From Planctomycetota bacterium (GTDB lineage: Bacteria; Planctomycetota; UBA8742; UBA2392): DNA of 41,016 nt. The stretch is taken from assembly GCA_020849795.1 (NCBI GenBank), contig JADZFR010000063.1, positions 1 through 41,016 of the forward strand, in the 5' to 3' direction. Made by a program: the position numbers and the translations under genes. Of the stretch, positions 25,654 to 33,987 are shown one piece after another. Position 1 is the stretch's first letter; the number at the start of each line of letters is the position of its first letter. The notes under the pieces were generated by a model. It was not told the DNA's origin. It worked only from the letters and a program-made list of their open reading frames with translations, and searched no databases.

Positions 25654-25654
25654 T

Positions 25655-27178
25655 TCACTTGCGCAGGCCATAGTCGCCCTGCAGCACTGGCTCAAAGCAG
25701 ATATAGCCGCCGGCTACCCGCTTCTCGAAAAACTTGCGGGCGCGGCGCAAGGCCTTGGCGCCGGCCGCCGACTTGTCGCCCGCAAACAGGTCCAGCACCG
25801 CACGGTGGGCAGTGGCTTCTTCCATCGGCGGTGGGCACAACCCGCTCGGCACGCCCTGCATTACCGTGATGGCTTCTTCCATGCGTGCCCTGGCGCTCTT
25901 GCGGTTGCCGGCAACCCGGTAGGCCTCGGCCGTGCGCACCAGCTCAAGCCACGGTGCGATGTCAGCCTCGGCGCTGTCTTGAGTCGGCGGGCTCTTCTCG
26001 AACTCGGCAACCCGCTCAGTGGACGGATGCTCGATCAGCTCAAGCAGCATTCGCCCGCGCTGCAGAAAGCTGTCGCTCTTCCACACCGGGCTCAGGCCGG
26101 GTTGGGTCGCGTAGGCGATGGCCGCCCTAAGCGCCTTGGGCTCAAGCAGCCAGGTCGCGTACGTCACGAAGTGCTGGGCCTTGGCGTCGGTCGGTTCACC
26201 CACATTCAATGCGTCCATGACCGTCAGCGCGCCCGACCAGATCAGCATGCGCAAAAGTGCCGCTTCACTTACCTTGCGATACATGCCGTCCAGGCGCGGA
26301 AGGCTGCGCTCAATCAGCTCGAGGCCCTGGCGCAGCTTGCCGCTTTCCGCCAGCAGCACGCCGTAGGTGTTCTCCAGCCGCGAAAACGCCGGCCACTTGC
26401 GGCCGCGCTTGCCGGCGAGTGCGCGAATGGCCCGGCAGATCTGCACGGCTTCTTTCACGCGGTGCATCTGGGTCAACGCGACCACGATGCGGCGGCCCTC
26501 GTCGCAGGCGCGCTCGTCGAACAACTTTCCGTCAGGCAGGCTGCGCAGGAAAAGCCTGCGCTGGTAGTCAAGAAAGCGGTCACTGCGCTTGCGCTGGAAC
26601 TCAAAGTACGCGCTTACGCGCAAGAAGTCGCGCGAAAGGGCCTCGTCGTCGCAGAAGCGACTGACCTGCGTGGCGGCTTTGTGCAACTCAATGGCGCGCT
26701 CAAGGTCAAGGCGGTCGAGGGCGGCTTGCAGGTCCTGGATGATGCGTTCAAACACGGGCCTTGAGCGTTGATTCATGCTTTCGCGCAGTCGCTCATGGGC
26801 CAGCAGCGCGTCATTGAGCTCGCGCAGCACCTTCAGGTGGCTTTTGCCGGCGAGGCTGCCCAGCAGCATCTTGCTGACGGCACTCATGGCTTCGACCAGC
26901 TCAAGCATGTTTTCGCCAAGGCGGGCGGTCTGTTCCGGCACGTCGGACAGGTAGGGCGAGCCCTCGCCCATCAGCAGCCATGCGGGGTTCACACCCAGCC
27001 CTCGCACCAGCGAGGCGCAGAAGCCCGCCGGGATGCGCGCGCCATGCACGTAGCGGTTCACGGCAGCGACGCCGGTGCCGGTCTTGCGGGCGATGTCGCT
27101 TTGCGAGTGCTCATTCAGCAGGCGGTGAAGCCGTTCGCGAATGCCAACGTCGTCATCGGGGGGTTCTTGATCGCGCAT
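25655..27178 (-). CDS. HTH regulator with long TPR-like helical region, 507 aa
   Basis: ATG 27178 is preferred to an upstream GTG/ATG because the conserved HTH begins soon after and AAGGTG lies upstream. Residues 11-75 form a Cro/CI-type (XRE) helix-turn-helix: IRERLHRLLNEHSQSDIARK, then GVAAVNRYVHGARIP and the phage-repressor-like GVNPAWLLMGEGSPYL. The rest, about 100-500, is all helix in pairs of about 34-40 residues (for example IELHKAATQVSRF, YRVAGNRKSARARMEEAI), like tetratricopeptide repeats of peptide-sensing regulators such as the Rgg/PlcR type. No peptide or sensor partner is visible. The gene is divergent from the surface protein gene at 27295, with repeated GAAAGTGA-like boxes between them, which suggests control of itself and that neighbour. 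Confidence 0.87.
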   Translation of the reverse strand: MRDQEPPDDDVGIRERLHRLLNEHSQSDIARKTGTGVAAVNRYVHGARIPAGFCASLVRGLGVNPAWLLMGEGSPYLSDVPEQTARLGENMLELVEAMSAVSKMLLGSLAGKSHLKVLRELNDALLAHERLRESMNQRSRPVFERIIQDLQAALDRLDLERAIELHKAATQVSRFCDDEALSRDFLRVSAYFEFQRKRSDRFLDYQRRLFLRSLPDGKLFDERACDEGRRIVVALTQMHRVKEAVQICRAIRALAGKRGRKWPAFSRLENTYGVLLAESGKLRQGLELIERSLPRLDGMYRKVSEAALLRMLIWSGALTVMDALNVGEPTDAKAQHFVTYATWLLEPKALRAAIAYATQPGLSPVWKSDSFLQRGRMLLELIEHPSTERVAEFEKSPPTQDSAEADIAPWLELVRTAEAYRVAGNRKSARARMEEAITVMQGVPSGLCPPPMEEATAHRAVLDLFAGDKSAAGAKALRRARKFFEKRVAGGYICFEPVLQGDYGLRK

Positions 27179-27181
27179 GGG

Positions 27182-27243
27182 GAAAGTCACCTTTCTCGAA
27201 AGTGAAATGATACTGGGGTGCCAACCTCGATTCAACTTTCACG
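27182..27243. promoter_or_regulatory. possible operator with four GAAAG-type half-sites
   Basis: Boxes at 27182-27190 (GAAAGTCAC), 27188-27195 (CACCTTTC, inverted), 27198-27205 (GAAAGTGA) and 27236-27243 (CTTTCACG, inverted) lie in the divergent region between the HTH regulator and the surface protein. The inner pair forms an imperfect palindrome around TC. The rest of 27179-27294 shows only the ribosome binding site GGAG at 27285. Confidence 0.35.
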
Positions 27244-27294
27244 TAAACAATATCGGCGGCAGACTGCGGGCGCGTAACTCCCTCGGAGATGAAT

Positions 27295-29244
27295 ATGAGA
27301 ACTTTGCTTTGCTTTGCCTTGCTGGTCGTTTGCGGCTGCCTTTCCGCGCAAGGGTCAATTCCCGCGCCGGTACCTGTGAACTATTCCGTCAGTTCGGGCG
27401 CGCTTTCGAGCACGTATGTTCCGCTGAGCGGCGCCACGACACTCGGGCTGGGGTACGGCGGAGTTTCTGCACTGATTTCGCCCACCGGGTTCAGCTTTGA
27501 CTACTTCGGCACGAACTACACCAGCTTCCGGATCTATGCCTCCGGCTACGTCGTCATGGGTAGTGCATCAGGGACACCATCCAAGCCGGTAAATCACGCA
27601 AGCGCCGTCGGAAATTTCATTTCTCCACTGTGGGGAGACTACAACCCCCAGGCGTTCCTTGGCACGTCGTCCATATGGGGCGAGGTCGGGTACACCTGGT
27701 CGGCCGGCGTTCTTACGGTTGAGTGGAAAGACATACCCAGCAACGCCAACAACATGGTAGGCGTGCGCATGCAGGCTGTGCTCAACACCGGCAACGACAC
27801 CATTGAGTTCCGGTATGGCCAGCCCAGCGGCGGCGGCGCCTTCACCAACACTTCGGCCAATGCGTGCGCCATCTCGGGCCCGAACACGGTCAACCCGCAG
27901 GCGGTGGTGCCCGGCAGCGACGGCACCAACGTCAGCAGCACCGGGCAGGTGAACACCTACCCGCGCGACCGTTTCATCCGCTTCACCCCGGCGGGCGCAG
28001 TGCCGGCGAACAACCCGCCCAGCATCAGCGTCAGCTACATCGACGCCTCAAGCACCATCGTGATCATCGCCAACAACGGCACGCTCAACGTACCCCACGG
28101 CACCACGGTCAGCGGCTTGTTCTTTGCGGTGCGCGTCGGCGACACTGACCTCGACAACTGCACGCTGTCTGCCACCATATCCAACGTCGGTTCCACGGGA
28201 CTTGTCACGTCCGAGTGGGAAAGCGCAAGCACGCTCACGCCCTACCAGATCTTCCCGTCCAGCGGCACGTTTGACACAACCACCGGCGCGACCCATGTGT
28301 TCGCGCTGGTGGCCGACGACGGCACCGACACCACGCCCTTCACTTTCACCATCGTGCAGGCGGCGTCGGGCCCGACGATCAGCGTCACCGCCGGCGGCAC
28401 CGCAGTCACCAGCGGGCAGGCGGCTGCGGGCACCAACCGCGAGTTCGCCAACCAGGACGTCGGCACAAGCTCAGCCGCGCTGACGATTGCGATCAGCAAC
28501 GGCGGCGGCAGCAACCTGACGGTCGGCACGCCCACCGTCGGCGGCGCCAGCACCGAGTTCACGCTCAACATGGCCGGCTTCAGCGGCACCGTCGCACCCG
28601 GCACCAGCACCAGCTTTGACGTGGCGTTCGCGCCGACCAGTGCCGGCGCGAAGGTCGCGCAACTGACCCTGACCAACAACGCCGGCGCAGACTTCATCAT
28701 CGAAGTCATGGGCACCGGCACCCAGCCGCAGGTTCCGGCCCCGCTGCTGGTTGTGCGCCTTGGCGGCGCGACCGGCAGCTATATCCTGCACGGCGGCAGC
28801 GTGGACTTCGGCACGCTGAACCTGTCGCAGGGCACCAGCGTGGCCCGCACCATCTTCGTCCAGAACGCCGGCACAGCCACCCTGACACTCGGCACACCCG
28901 CCAGCAGCGGCGCCGAGTTCACCTGCGGCACTTTGCCCGCGACGCTGGCGCCCAATGCCAGCGCGACGTTCGTGATTACGTATCAGCCGGCGGCGGCGGG
29001 TTCGCACAACCACAGTGTCACTTTCTCGCACAACGACAGCGCGGTCACAAACCCCTTCCGGATTGACGTCAGCGCGACGGCCATCAGCGGCACGACACCC
29101 CCGCCCACGGGCGGCGGCAGCGGCCTGTCCGGCGGCGGCGGTGGTGGCGGCTGTGCATCGGCGACCGGGGCTTCGGGCCTGCTGGTCATGATTCTGGCGC
29201 TGTGTGCGGTCATGGGCGTCCGCACCCGGCGCAAGCGTGCGTGA
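27295..29244 (+). CDS. large surface protein with choice-of-anchor-D/ASH-like domains and C-terminal sorting tail, 649 aa
   Basis: Two ATGs (27289, 27295) are close; 27295 has the proper six-base spacing from GGAG. A signal peptide (MRTLLCFALLVVCGCLSAQ) leads to a first domain with FSFDYFGTNYTSFRIYASG and LTVEWKDIP, resembling nidogen-like or similar secreted beta domains. After a middle cadherin/PKD-like part come two Ig-like repeats of about 100 residues (about 360-475 and 485-600) with NQDVGTSSAALTIAISNGG and VDFGTLNLSQGTSVARTIFV, typical of choice-of-anchor D/ASH proteins. The end has a Gly-rich linker with CAS, a hydrophobic helix (GLLVMILALCAVMGV) and RTRRKRA, a sorting-type tail. It is divergent from the HTH regulator that probably controls it. 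Binding target unknown. Confidence 0.9.
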   Translation: MRTLLCFALLVVCGCLSAQGSIPAPVPVNYSVSSGALSSTYVPLSGATTLGLGYGGVSALISPTGFSFDYFGTNYTSFRIYASGYVVMGSASGTPSKPVNHASAVGNFISPLWGDYNPQAFLGTSSIWGEVGYTWSAGVLTVEWKDIPSNANNMVGVRMQAVLNTGNDTIEFRYGQPSGGGAFTNTSANACAISGPNTVNPQAVVPGSDGTNVSSTGQVNTYPRDRFIRFTPAGAVPANNPPSISVSYIDASSTIVIIANNGTLNVPHGTTVSGLFFAVRVGDTDLDNCTLSATISNVGSTGLVTSEWESASTLTPYQIFPSSGTFDTTTGATHVFALVADDGTDTTPFTFTIVQAASGPTISVTAGGTAVTSGQAAAGTNREFANQDVGTSSAALTIAISNGGGSNLTVGTPTVGGASTEFTLNMAGFSGTVAPGTSTSFDVAFAPTSAGAKVAQLTLTNNAGADFIIEVMGTGTQPQVPAPLLVVRLGGATGSYILHGGSVDFGTLNLSQGTSVARTIFVQNAGTATLTLGTPASSGAEFTCGTLPATLAPNASATFVITYQPAAAGSHNHSVTFSHNDSAVTNPFRIDVSATAISGTTPPPTGGGSGLSGGGGGGGCASATGASGLLVMILALCAVMGVRTRRKRA

Positions 29245-29261
29245 GGTGCCTCTCACGCGCA

Positions 29262-29289
29262 GAAAAGGGCGGCGTGTGCCGCCCTTTTC
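29262..29289 (+). terminator. intrinsic terminator after the surface protein gene
   Basis: A 12-bp stem GAAAAGGGCGGC/GCCGCCCTTTTC around a GTGT loop, with the T run inside the 3' arm. It lies 17 bases after the stop codon at 29244. Confidence 0.87.
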
Positions 29290-29318
29290 ACATTTGGCGG
29301 CGGTTCTAAGGTGCGGCA

Positions 29319-29780
29319 ATGGAACCCCTGGCCCACACGATTCGCGTGACGGTGCGCTTCATGGAAAGCGACCTGCTGCGCATGGTGTGGCACGGCAACT
29401 ACGTGCGCTGGATTGAGGACGCGCGCCAGGCCCTGGGCAGCTGCATCGGCCTGGGCTACGAAGACTTCATGCGCGAGCACTTCGCCTGCCCGATCGTCGA
29501 TATGCACCTTTCATACAAGCGCCCGGCGCGCTATGGCGACAAGCTGGACATCACCGCGAGCCTGCACTGGATGGAAGTACCCAAGCTGGTGCACAGTTAC
29601 GAGGTGCGCCGCGCATCCGACGGCGAACTGCTGACCACCGCAGAAACCACGCAGGTGCTGCTGCACCCCGACCAGAAACTTGCGCTGAACTTTCCGCCGT
29701 TTCTGGACGACTTCCGGCGGCGCTGGAAGCTCGGCCAGGTGAAAGTGCCGGCGGCCCCTGAACCAACACCGTGGTCCTGA
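29319..29780 (+). CDS. acyl-CoA/acyl-ACP thioesterase, 4HBT hotdog family
   Basis: A 153-residue hotdog-fold protein. The signature RFMESDLLRMVWHGNYVRWI (14-33) aligns with the 4-hydroxybenzoyl-CoA thioesterase motif F-x-(D/E)-(T/S)-D-x2-x-x-V-(Y/W)-H-x-x-Y-x-x-W, with Asp18 in the catalytic position and His25 conserved, followed by ARQALG. YKRPARYGDKLDI and TAETTQVLL are the usual later segments. Such enzymes release acyl groups from CoA or carrier protein. AAGGTG precedes the ATG. It is the first gene of a three-gene cassette with two ketosynthase-like genes 37 bases on, so it probably frees or edits the product of that pair. The substrate is unknown. Confidence 0.92.
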   Translation: MEPLAHTIRVTVRFMESDLLRMVWHGNYVRWIEDARQALGSCIGLGYEDFMREHFACPIVDMHLSYKRPARYGDKLDITASLHWMEVPKLVHSYEVRRASDGELLTTAETTQVLLHPDQKLALNFPPFLDDFRRRWKLGQVKVPAAPEPTPWS

Positions 29781-29816
29781 CCTTTTCGCAACCCGCGCCG
29801 TCGCTAACCTCGCGCC

Positions 29817-30887
29817 ATGGACATTGCCATCACAGCCACCGGTGTCGCCGTGCCGCAAGGCGAGGCGATGTCGCCGTCCGATGACCTGTGGTCCATGCTG
29901 CTGGCCGGGCAGTCGCAGTTGCGGGTTCATGCCCACCTGGGGCTGGATTCGCCGGCGTGCACACTGGCCGAGGACTTTGCCGCGCCCCGCGCCACGGCCT
30001 TGGCCCACCACGCGCTGCGCAAGGTGATTCGCCATTTGCCGCCCGAGCGCGCTGCACTGGTGATTGCCACGACCAAGGGCGAACTTGAGCCATGGCTGGC
30101 AGGCCGCGGTGCAGACGGTTTGAACGCGCTTGCGCAACAGCTGGCTGACATGGGCGTGAAGTTGCCGGCACTCAGCCGCGTGGTCAGCAACGCGTGCGTC
30201 AGCGGGGCTTCTGCCCTGATCGAGGGCCTTGAACTGGTGCAGGACGGCGACGCCGATGCGGCACTGGTGCTGGCCACCGACGCGCTGACACCCTTTGTCG
30301 CGCAGGGCTTTCACAGCCTGCAAGGCGATTCGCCCACAGGCACGCGGCCCTTTGACGCCACGCGCGACGGCCTGAGCCTTGGCGAGTCTGCCGCCGCCCT
30401 GGTGCTTGCGCGCGCGCCCGGACCCCGGGTGCATGGCTACGGTGCCAGTAACGACGCAAACCATATCAGCGGGCCGGACCGGCAGGGCGGTGGCCTGGCG
30501 CTGGCGATTGAACGCGCGCTGGCGGGCGTAGACCGGTCGCGCATTGTCGCGATCTGCGCCCATGGCACCGGCACCGTCTACAACGACGCCATGGAGGCGC
30601 GTGCATTTCACCGCGTGTTCGGCAGCAAGCCGCCGCCGGTGTTCGGCATCAAGGGCAGCATCGGCCACACCCTTGGCGCGGCCGGCCTGCTTGAGGTGAT
30701 TGTCAGCTTGCGCGTTGCCACCGAGGGCGTGATTCCCCCGACGGTGGGCTACCGCAAGGGCGAACCGGAACACCCGCTCGATGTCGTGCACGGCAAACCG
30801 CGCACCGTCAAGCCGGGCCTGGTGCTGACCACCAACAGCGGATTCGGCGGCATGAACACCGCGATCGTGGTGGGGGGCGGGCCATGA
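29817..30887 (+). CDS. beta-ketoacyl synthase, intact catalytic triad, 356 aa
   Basis: A thiolase-fold condensing enzyme of the FabF/FabB type, shortened at the N-terminus (usual length about 410). The Cys-His-His triad is complete: Cys127 in SNACVSGA, His249 in AHGTGTVYND and His284 in GIKGSIGHTLGAAG, with Lys279 beside it. PFDATRDGLSLGESAAALVL and the C-terminal TTNSGFGGMNTAIV are also typical. It would join malonyl-carrier to a growing acyl chain in the cytoplasm. The ribosome binding site is weak, so translation may be coupled to the thioesterase before it. Its stop overlaps the next gene's ATG (ATGA at 30884). No acyl carrier protein, ketoreductase or dehydratase is adjacent. The family is sure; the product is not. 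Confidence 0.93.
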   Translation: MDIAITATGVAVPQGEAMSPSDDLWSMLLAGQSQLRVHAHLGLDSPACTLAEDFAAPRATALAHHALRKVIRHLPPERAALVIATTKGELEPWLAGRGADGLNALAQQLADMGVKLPALSRVVSNACVSGASALIEGLELVQDGDADAALVLATDALTPFVAQGFHSLQGDSPTGTRPFDATRDGLSLGESAAALVLARAPGPRVHGYGASNDANHISGPDRQGGGLALAIERALAGVDRSRIVAICAHGTGTVYNDAMEARAFHRVFGSKPPPVFGIKGSIGHTLGAAGLLEVIVSLRVATEGVIPPTVGYRKGEPEHPLDVVHGKPRTVKPGLVLTTNSGFGGMNTAIVVGGGP

Positions 30888-31675
30888 CCGCACACCTGCT
30901 GGCATACTCGCGCATCTTTCCGTCGGGCCTTCTCAGCTGGGTCGGCGGCGACCTGACGCGCACCAGCTGGCGCCAGCTTGGCGACGACACGCGCGGGCCG
31001 CTGGGCATCCCGGCACTCAAGGCCCGCTGGTTCTTTGACCAGCCGCACCCCAAGTTCGGGCGTATGGACCCGCTATGCAAGATTGCGGTCGCGGCGTCAC
31101 AGATGCTGGCGCGCGCGCTGCCCGACGACCGCGACGAGGTCGCGCAGGTCGGCGGCACGATGCTGGGCTGCCTGGAAGTGGACGCGCAGTTTGAACAGAC
31201 GCGCCTGGCCGGCAACCCTTCGCCGGCGCTGTTTGTGTACACGCTGCCCAGCATGTTCCAGGGCGAAGTGGCGATTCTGCACAAGCTGCGGGGCCGCTGC
31301 ACGTTGTTGTCGGCGGGCCCACTCAGCGGACTCACCGCGCTGGCGACCGCCATTCGCTGGGTCGAAAAGGGCCGAGCATCGCACGTGCTGGCCATCGCCG
31401 CCGACGCCGCAGGTGCGGCGGCCCATGCGCTCACGCCCGACAACAAGCCGCAAAGCGCCGCGGCGGCGTGGCTGCTTTCGGCGCATGGCGACGGGCCCAC
31501 GCTTTCTGACGCGCAGTTCGGCGCCGGGGCAGCCGGCGCGCGCGAGTTGAAGCCCGGCGACCTGCGCTACGGGCTGCGCAGCGTGGATACGCTGGAGGCG
31601 TTGCTGCTGAGCGGCGAAACCGGCCGGGTGCAGGCCCGGTGCGACGAGCGCAACGTTTCGTTTGTCATTGGGTAG
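30884..31675 (+). CDS. ketosynthase-like protein without catalytic Cys, possibly chain-length-factor-like, 263 aa
   Basis: Only the N-terminal half of a ketosynthase is present. FGRMDPLCKIAVAASQ (58-73), VYTLPSMFQGEVAI (118-131) and the run RCTLLSAGPLSGLTALATAI (138-157) follow ketosynthase order, but the active Cys of SAACASG is replaced by Pro146 (SAGPLSG), and no catalytic His motifs follow. This is the pattern of a chain length factor or a degenerate partner subunit, as in type II polyketide and aryl polyene systems where an inactive ketosynthase pairs with an active one. The gene overlaps the intact ketosynthase stop by four bases, so the two proteins are probably made in equal amounts. 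It ends four bases from a convergent gene. Confidence 0.82.
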   Translation: MTAHLLAYSRIFPSGLLSWVGGDLTRTSWRQLGDDTRGPLGIPALKARWFFDQPHPKFGRMDPLCKIAVAASQMLARALPDDRDEVAQVGGTMLGCLEVDAQFEQTRLAGNPSPALFVYTLPSMFQGEVAILHKLRGRCTLLSAGPLSGLTALATAIRWVEKGRASHVLAIAADAAGAAAHALTPDNKPQSAAAAWLLSAHGDGPTLSDAQFGAGAAGARELKPGDLRYGLRSVDTLEALLLSGETGRVQARCDERNVSFVIG

Positions 31676-31679
31676 GCGG

Positions 31680-32732
31680 CTATTCGCTGCGGGCGCGATA
31701 GTCCTGCCACCAGTTGCGAAGCTCGCGACGCAACTGGCTTACTTCGCGGCGGCCCATGGCGTTCAGACGGTCGACCGCTTCAGGGTAGCCCTCGCCGATG
31801 ATCGGCCCTTCGTCGCCCCGCCACCACTTGAAGCGCAGATATGCGGCGGAGCGTGTTTCCGACACGTCGCTGCTGAACAGTTCCCACAGGTAGTCGCCAT
31901 AGCGCAGGCCGGTGAACTTGCGGTCGCCCAGTTCTACCTCGCGCTTCTCGAACTCATCCAGCACGCGCTTGACCTTGGTGATCGCCTTGACGCGGTCGTC
32001 ATGCGTAGCGGTCGGGTGAAAGTTGAACTGCGTGGCCGGGTCCGCAACCCAGATCGCCTCGAACATCAGTGCCGCGCCGCGCCGCAGCTTCTCGGCTTGC
32101 AGCGCCGCCGCCGGTGACTCGTCGCCCCCCGGCGCAGGGCCCTGCATCAGGTCGGCGCAGTGGCGCAGCAGCAGTGTCCATCCGCGCACGCCCAGCTTGC
32201 GGTCAATAAACACTACCAGCCGCATCGCCTCTTCGACTGGCCCGTTGGCACCCTTGCCGGTTTCAGCCCGCACACCTTCGCAGAACTTCTTTAGGTATTG
32301 CCCGCCATCCAGCAGCTTGCGCAGCGCTTCGATTCGTTTGGCATTCAGGCCCTTTTCGGCGGCGCCCGAGGCTGCGGCGGCCGACACGCGCGTGAACACG
32401 TCCAGCCCCGCCGTGCGAATTTCCAGGTGATCGCTTTCAAGTGCCGCCAGCGCGACGACGCTGGCATTGGCGGTGTTCGCGAGCGCGACTTCGCCCAGCA
32501 CGGTCTGCGCTTCGCGCACGCCCAGCCGCAGCAACTCAGTGCCCATCTCTTCGGCGGTCTTGATACTGATGCCCGCAAGCTCGGTGGCGGCGCGGTCTTT
32601 CTGGCCGGCATCCTGCGACAGCAGGCCGTCAATCACCTGCGCCGCGGTCATCTCTACGGCGACCGGCTGCGCGTGGTGCATCGCGGAAAGGGCAAGCAGA
32701 AGCAGGCCGGCAAGTGCGAACTTCATGCGCAT
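31680..32732 (-). CDS. exported helical protein of unknown function, 350 aa
   Basis: The frame stays open for 1.3 kb further upstream, but that part is antisense to the EF-hand gene; ATG 32732 (or 32726) starts a signal peptide (MRMKFALAGLLLLALSAMHH). No strong ribosome binding site is seen. The mature protein is all helix. Residues 30-150 have repeated short helices (for example AATELAGISIKTAEEMG, VVALAALESDHLEIRTAG) that resemble HEAT-type repeats. The C-terminal half contains LRYGDYLWELF, RFKWWRGDEGP and RELRNWWQDY, giving many Trp residues. The gene is convergent with the ketosynthase-like gene, four bases apart. No function proposed. Confidence 0.8.
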   Translation of the reverse strand: MRMKFALAGLLLLALSAMHHAQPVAVEMTAAQVIDGLLSQDAGQKDRAATELAGISIKTAEEMGTELLRLGVREAQTVLGEVALANTANASVVALAALESDHLEIRTAGLDVFTRVSAAAASGAAEKGLNAKRIEALRKLLDGGQYLKKFCEGVRAETGKGANGPVEEAMRLVVFIDRKLGVRGWTLLLRHCADLMQGPAPGGDESPAAALQAEKLRRGAALMFEAIWVADPATQFNFHPTATHDDRVKAITKVKRVLDEFEKREVELGDRKFTGLRYGDYLWELFSSDVSETRSAAYLRFKWWRGDEGPIIGEGYPEAVDRLNAMGRREVSQLRRELRNWWQDYRARSE

Positions 32733-32867
32733 AGTCTGACAAACGAACGTCCCGGGCGAAAGTTCTGAGTCAGCTTTGCAGGTGTCCCGGCGCGGCCACT
32801 GGTTCAGCGGCCCTGCTGTTTTGCTACACTGGCGAGACTCGGCGTGGCCCCGTAGCTGGCTTACCCT

Positions 32868-33986
32868 ATGAAGAAAGTTGTCCCCACCGTCATCCTTGCG
32901 CTGATCGGCATTGCCGTCGGCGTGACCGCGTGGTTTGCGCTGTTTGACAAGCCGCCGGCCAACGACCCCCTGCCCCCCGGCAACGGCGAACTGGTGGTGG
33001 AAGACCGCGAGTTCGACCTCGAGAAGTTCATCTCGCACTTTGACAGCGATGGCGACGGCCGCATCAGCCGCGAGGAGTTCGAGAAGGGCTACGGCCACGG
33101 CGAGCACCAGGTCGCGATCAGCGCGCAGGGCGGCGTAAAGGTTGAGCTTGAGCCCGCGTGGCGCCTGCTGGATATTGACCGCGACGGCTTCGTTACCGAG
33201 CGCGAGCTGACGCTGCGCAACGACGCAAGGTGGATCCAGCACCGCGCCAAAACAGAGGCGCGGGGCCTGATTGCCCGCGAATGGGACTCGATCCTGCTGG
33301 CGCTGAACCAGCCGCGCCTGAAGGCCTATGAGCGCGAAAAGGGCGGCGTGGCGCGCGGCGAGTTGCCCTTCGGCGGGCGCTGGTTCGACAAGAAGTATTT
33401 CGGCGAGTGGTGCCGGGTGCGCACGCCCGCCGGCGAAGTGTATGAGGGCTTTCTCAGCGACAACGGCGGGCGCACCTTTGCGCTCATGCCGCACGTGACG
33501 GTACACGAGGTGCCCTACGTGCCCGAGGTGGAAGCCGCGGTGACCGCCGATGAGCGCGTGATGGTGACCGAATGGGCTGCCCCGAAAGCGGGCGCGGTGA
33601 TCGACGGGCTTACCTATGAAACCTTCGGTCAGGTCGTGCGCGCCATGCCGAACGGTTTTGAGCATGAAGGCTTCATCCGCCGCGAAAAGGGCAAGCTGCG
33701 CGTGGCGGTATGGGCGCCGCGGCTGCGCATCGTCAAGCGTGACGAGTGCGAGATCACACCGCTGCCGCAGGCCCCGCAGGCCCAGTACATTGAGCAGGTG
33801 CGCAAGCTGAAACTGCAGGATGCCGACGGGGCACTGGCGCTGGCCAAGCGTTGCCGCGAGTGGGGCATGGAAGCCGAGGCGCTGAACATGTACATGCGGG
33901 CACTGGTCTTCAAGCCCGACGTCGCCGACGCGCTTGCGTACTGGGGTATCGAGGTCAAGGACGAGCAGTACTACCCGCGGAAGTGA
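32868..33986 (+). CDS. membrane-anchored EF-hand protein, 372 aa
   Basis: An N-terminal membrane helix (VVPTVILALIGIAVGVTAWF) places the rest outside the cytoplasm. Two EF-hand loops are clear: DSDGDGRISREE (59-70) and DIDRDGFVTERE (102-113), each with Asp/Asn ligands at 1, 3, 5 and Glu at 12, so calcium binding is likely. Residues 180-300 form a beta-rich part (FGEWCRVRTPAGEVYEGFLS, then VHEVPYVPEV) of unknown family, and the end (about 310-372) is a pair of helices like a TPR hairpin (ALNMYMRALVFKPDVADALA). The stop codon is one base before the xseA TTG, so the two may be co-translated although their roles look unrelated. Start has no clear ribosome binding site. Confidence 0.87.
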   Translation: MKKVVPTVILALIGIAVGVTAWFALFDKPPANDPLPPGNGELVVEDREFDLEKFISHFDSDGDGRISREEFEKGYGHGEHQVAISAQGGVKVELEPAWRLLDIDRDGFVTERELTLRNDARWIQHRAKTEARGLIAREWDSILLALNQPRLKAYEREKGGVARGELPFGGRWFDKKYFGEWCRVRTPAGEVYEGFLSDNGGRTFALMPHVTVHEVPYVPEVEAAVTADERVMVTEWAAPKAGAVIDGLTYETFGQVVRAMPNGFEHEGFIRREKGKLRVAVWAPRLRIVKRDECEITPLPQAPQAQYIEQVRKLKLQDADGALALAKRCREWGMEAEALNMYMRALVFKPDVADALAYWGIEVKDEQYYPRK

Positions 33987-33987
33987 C

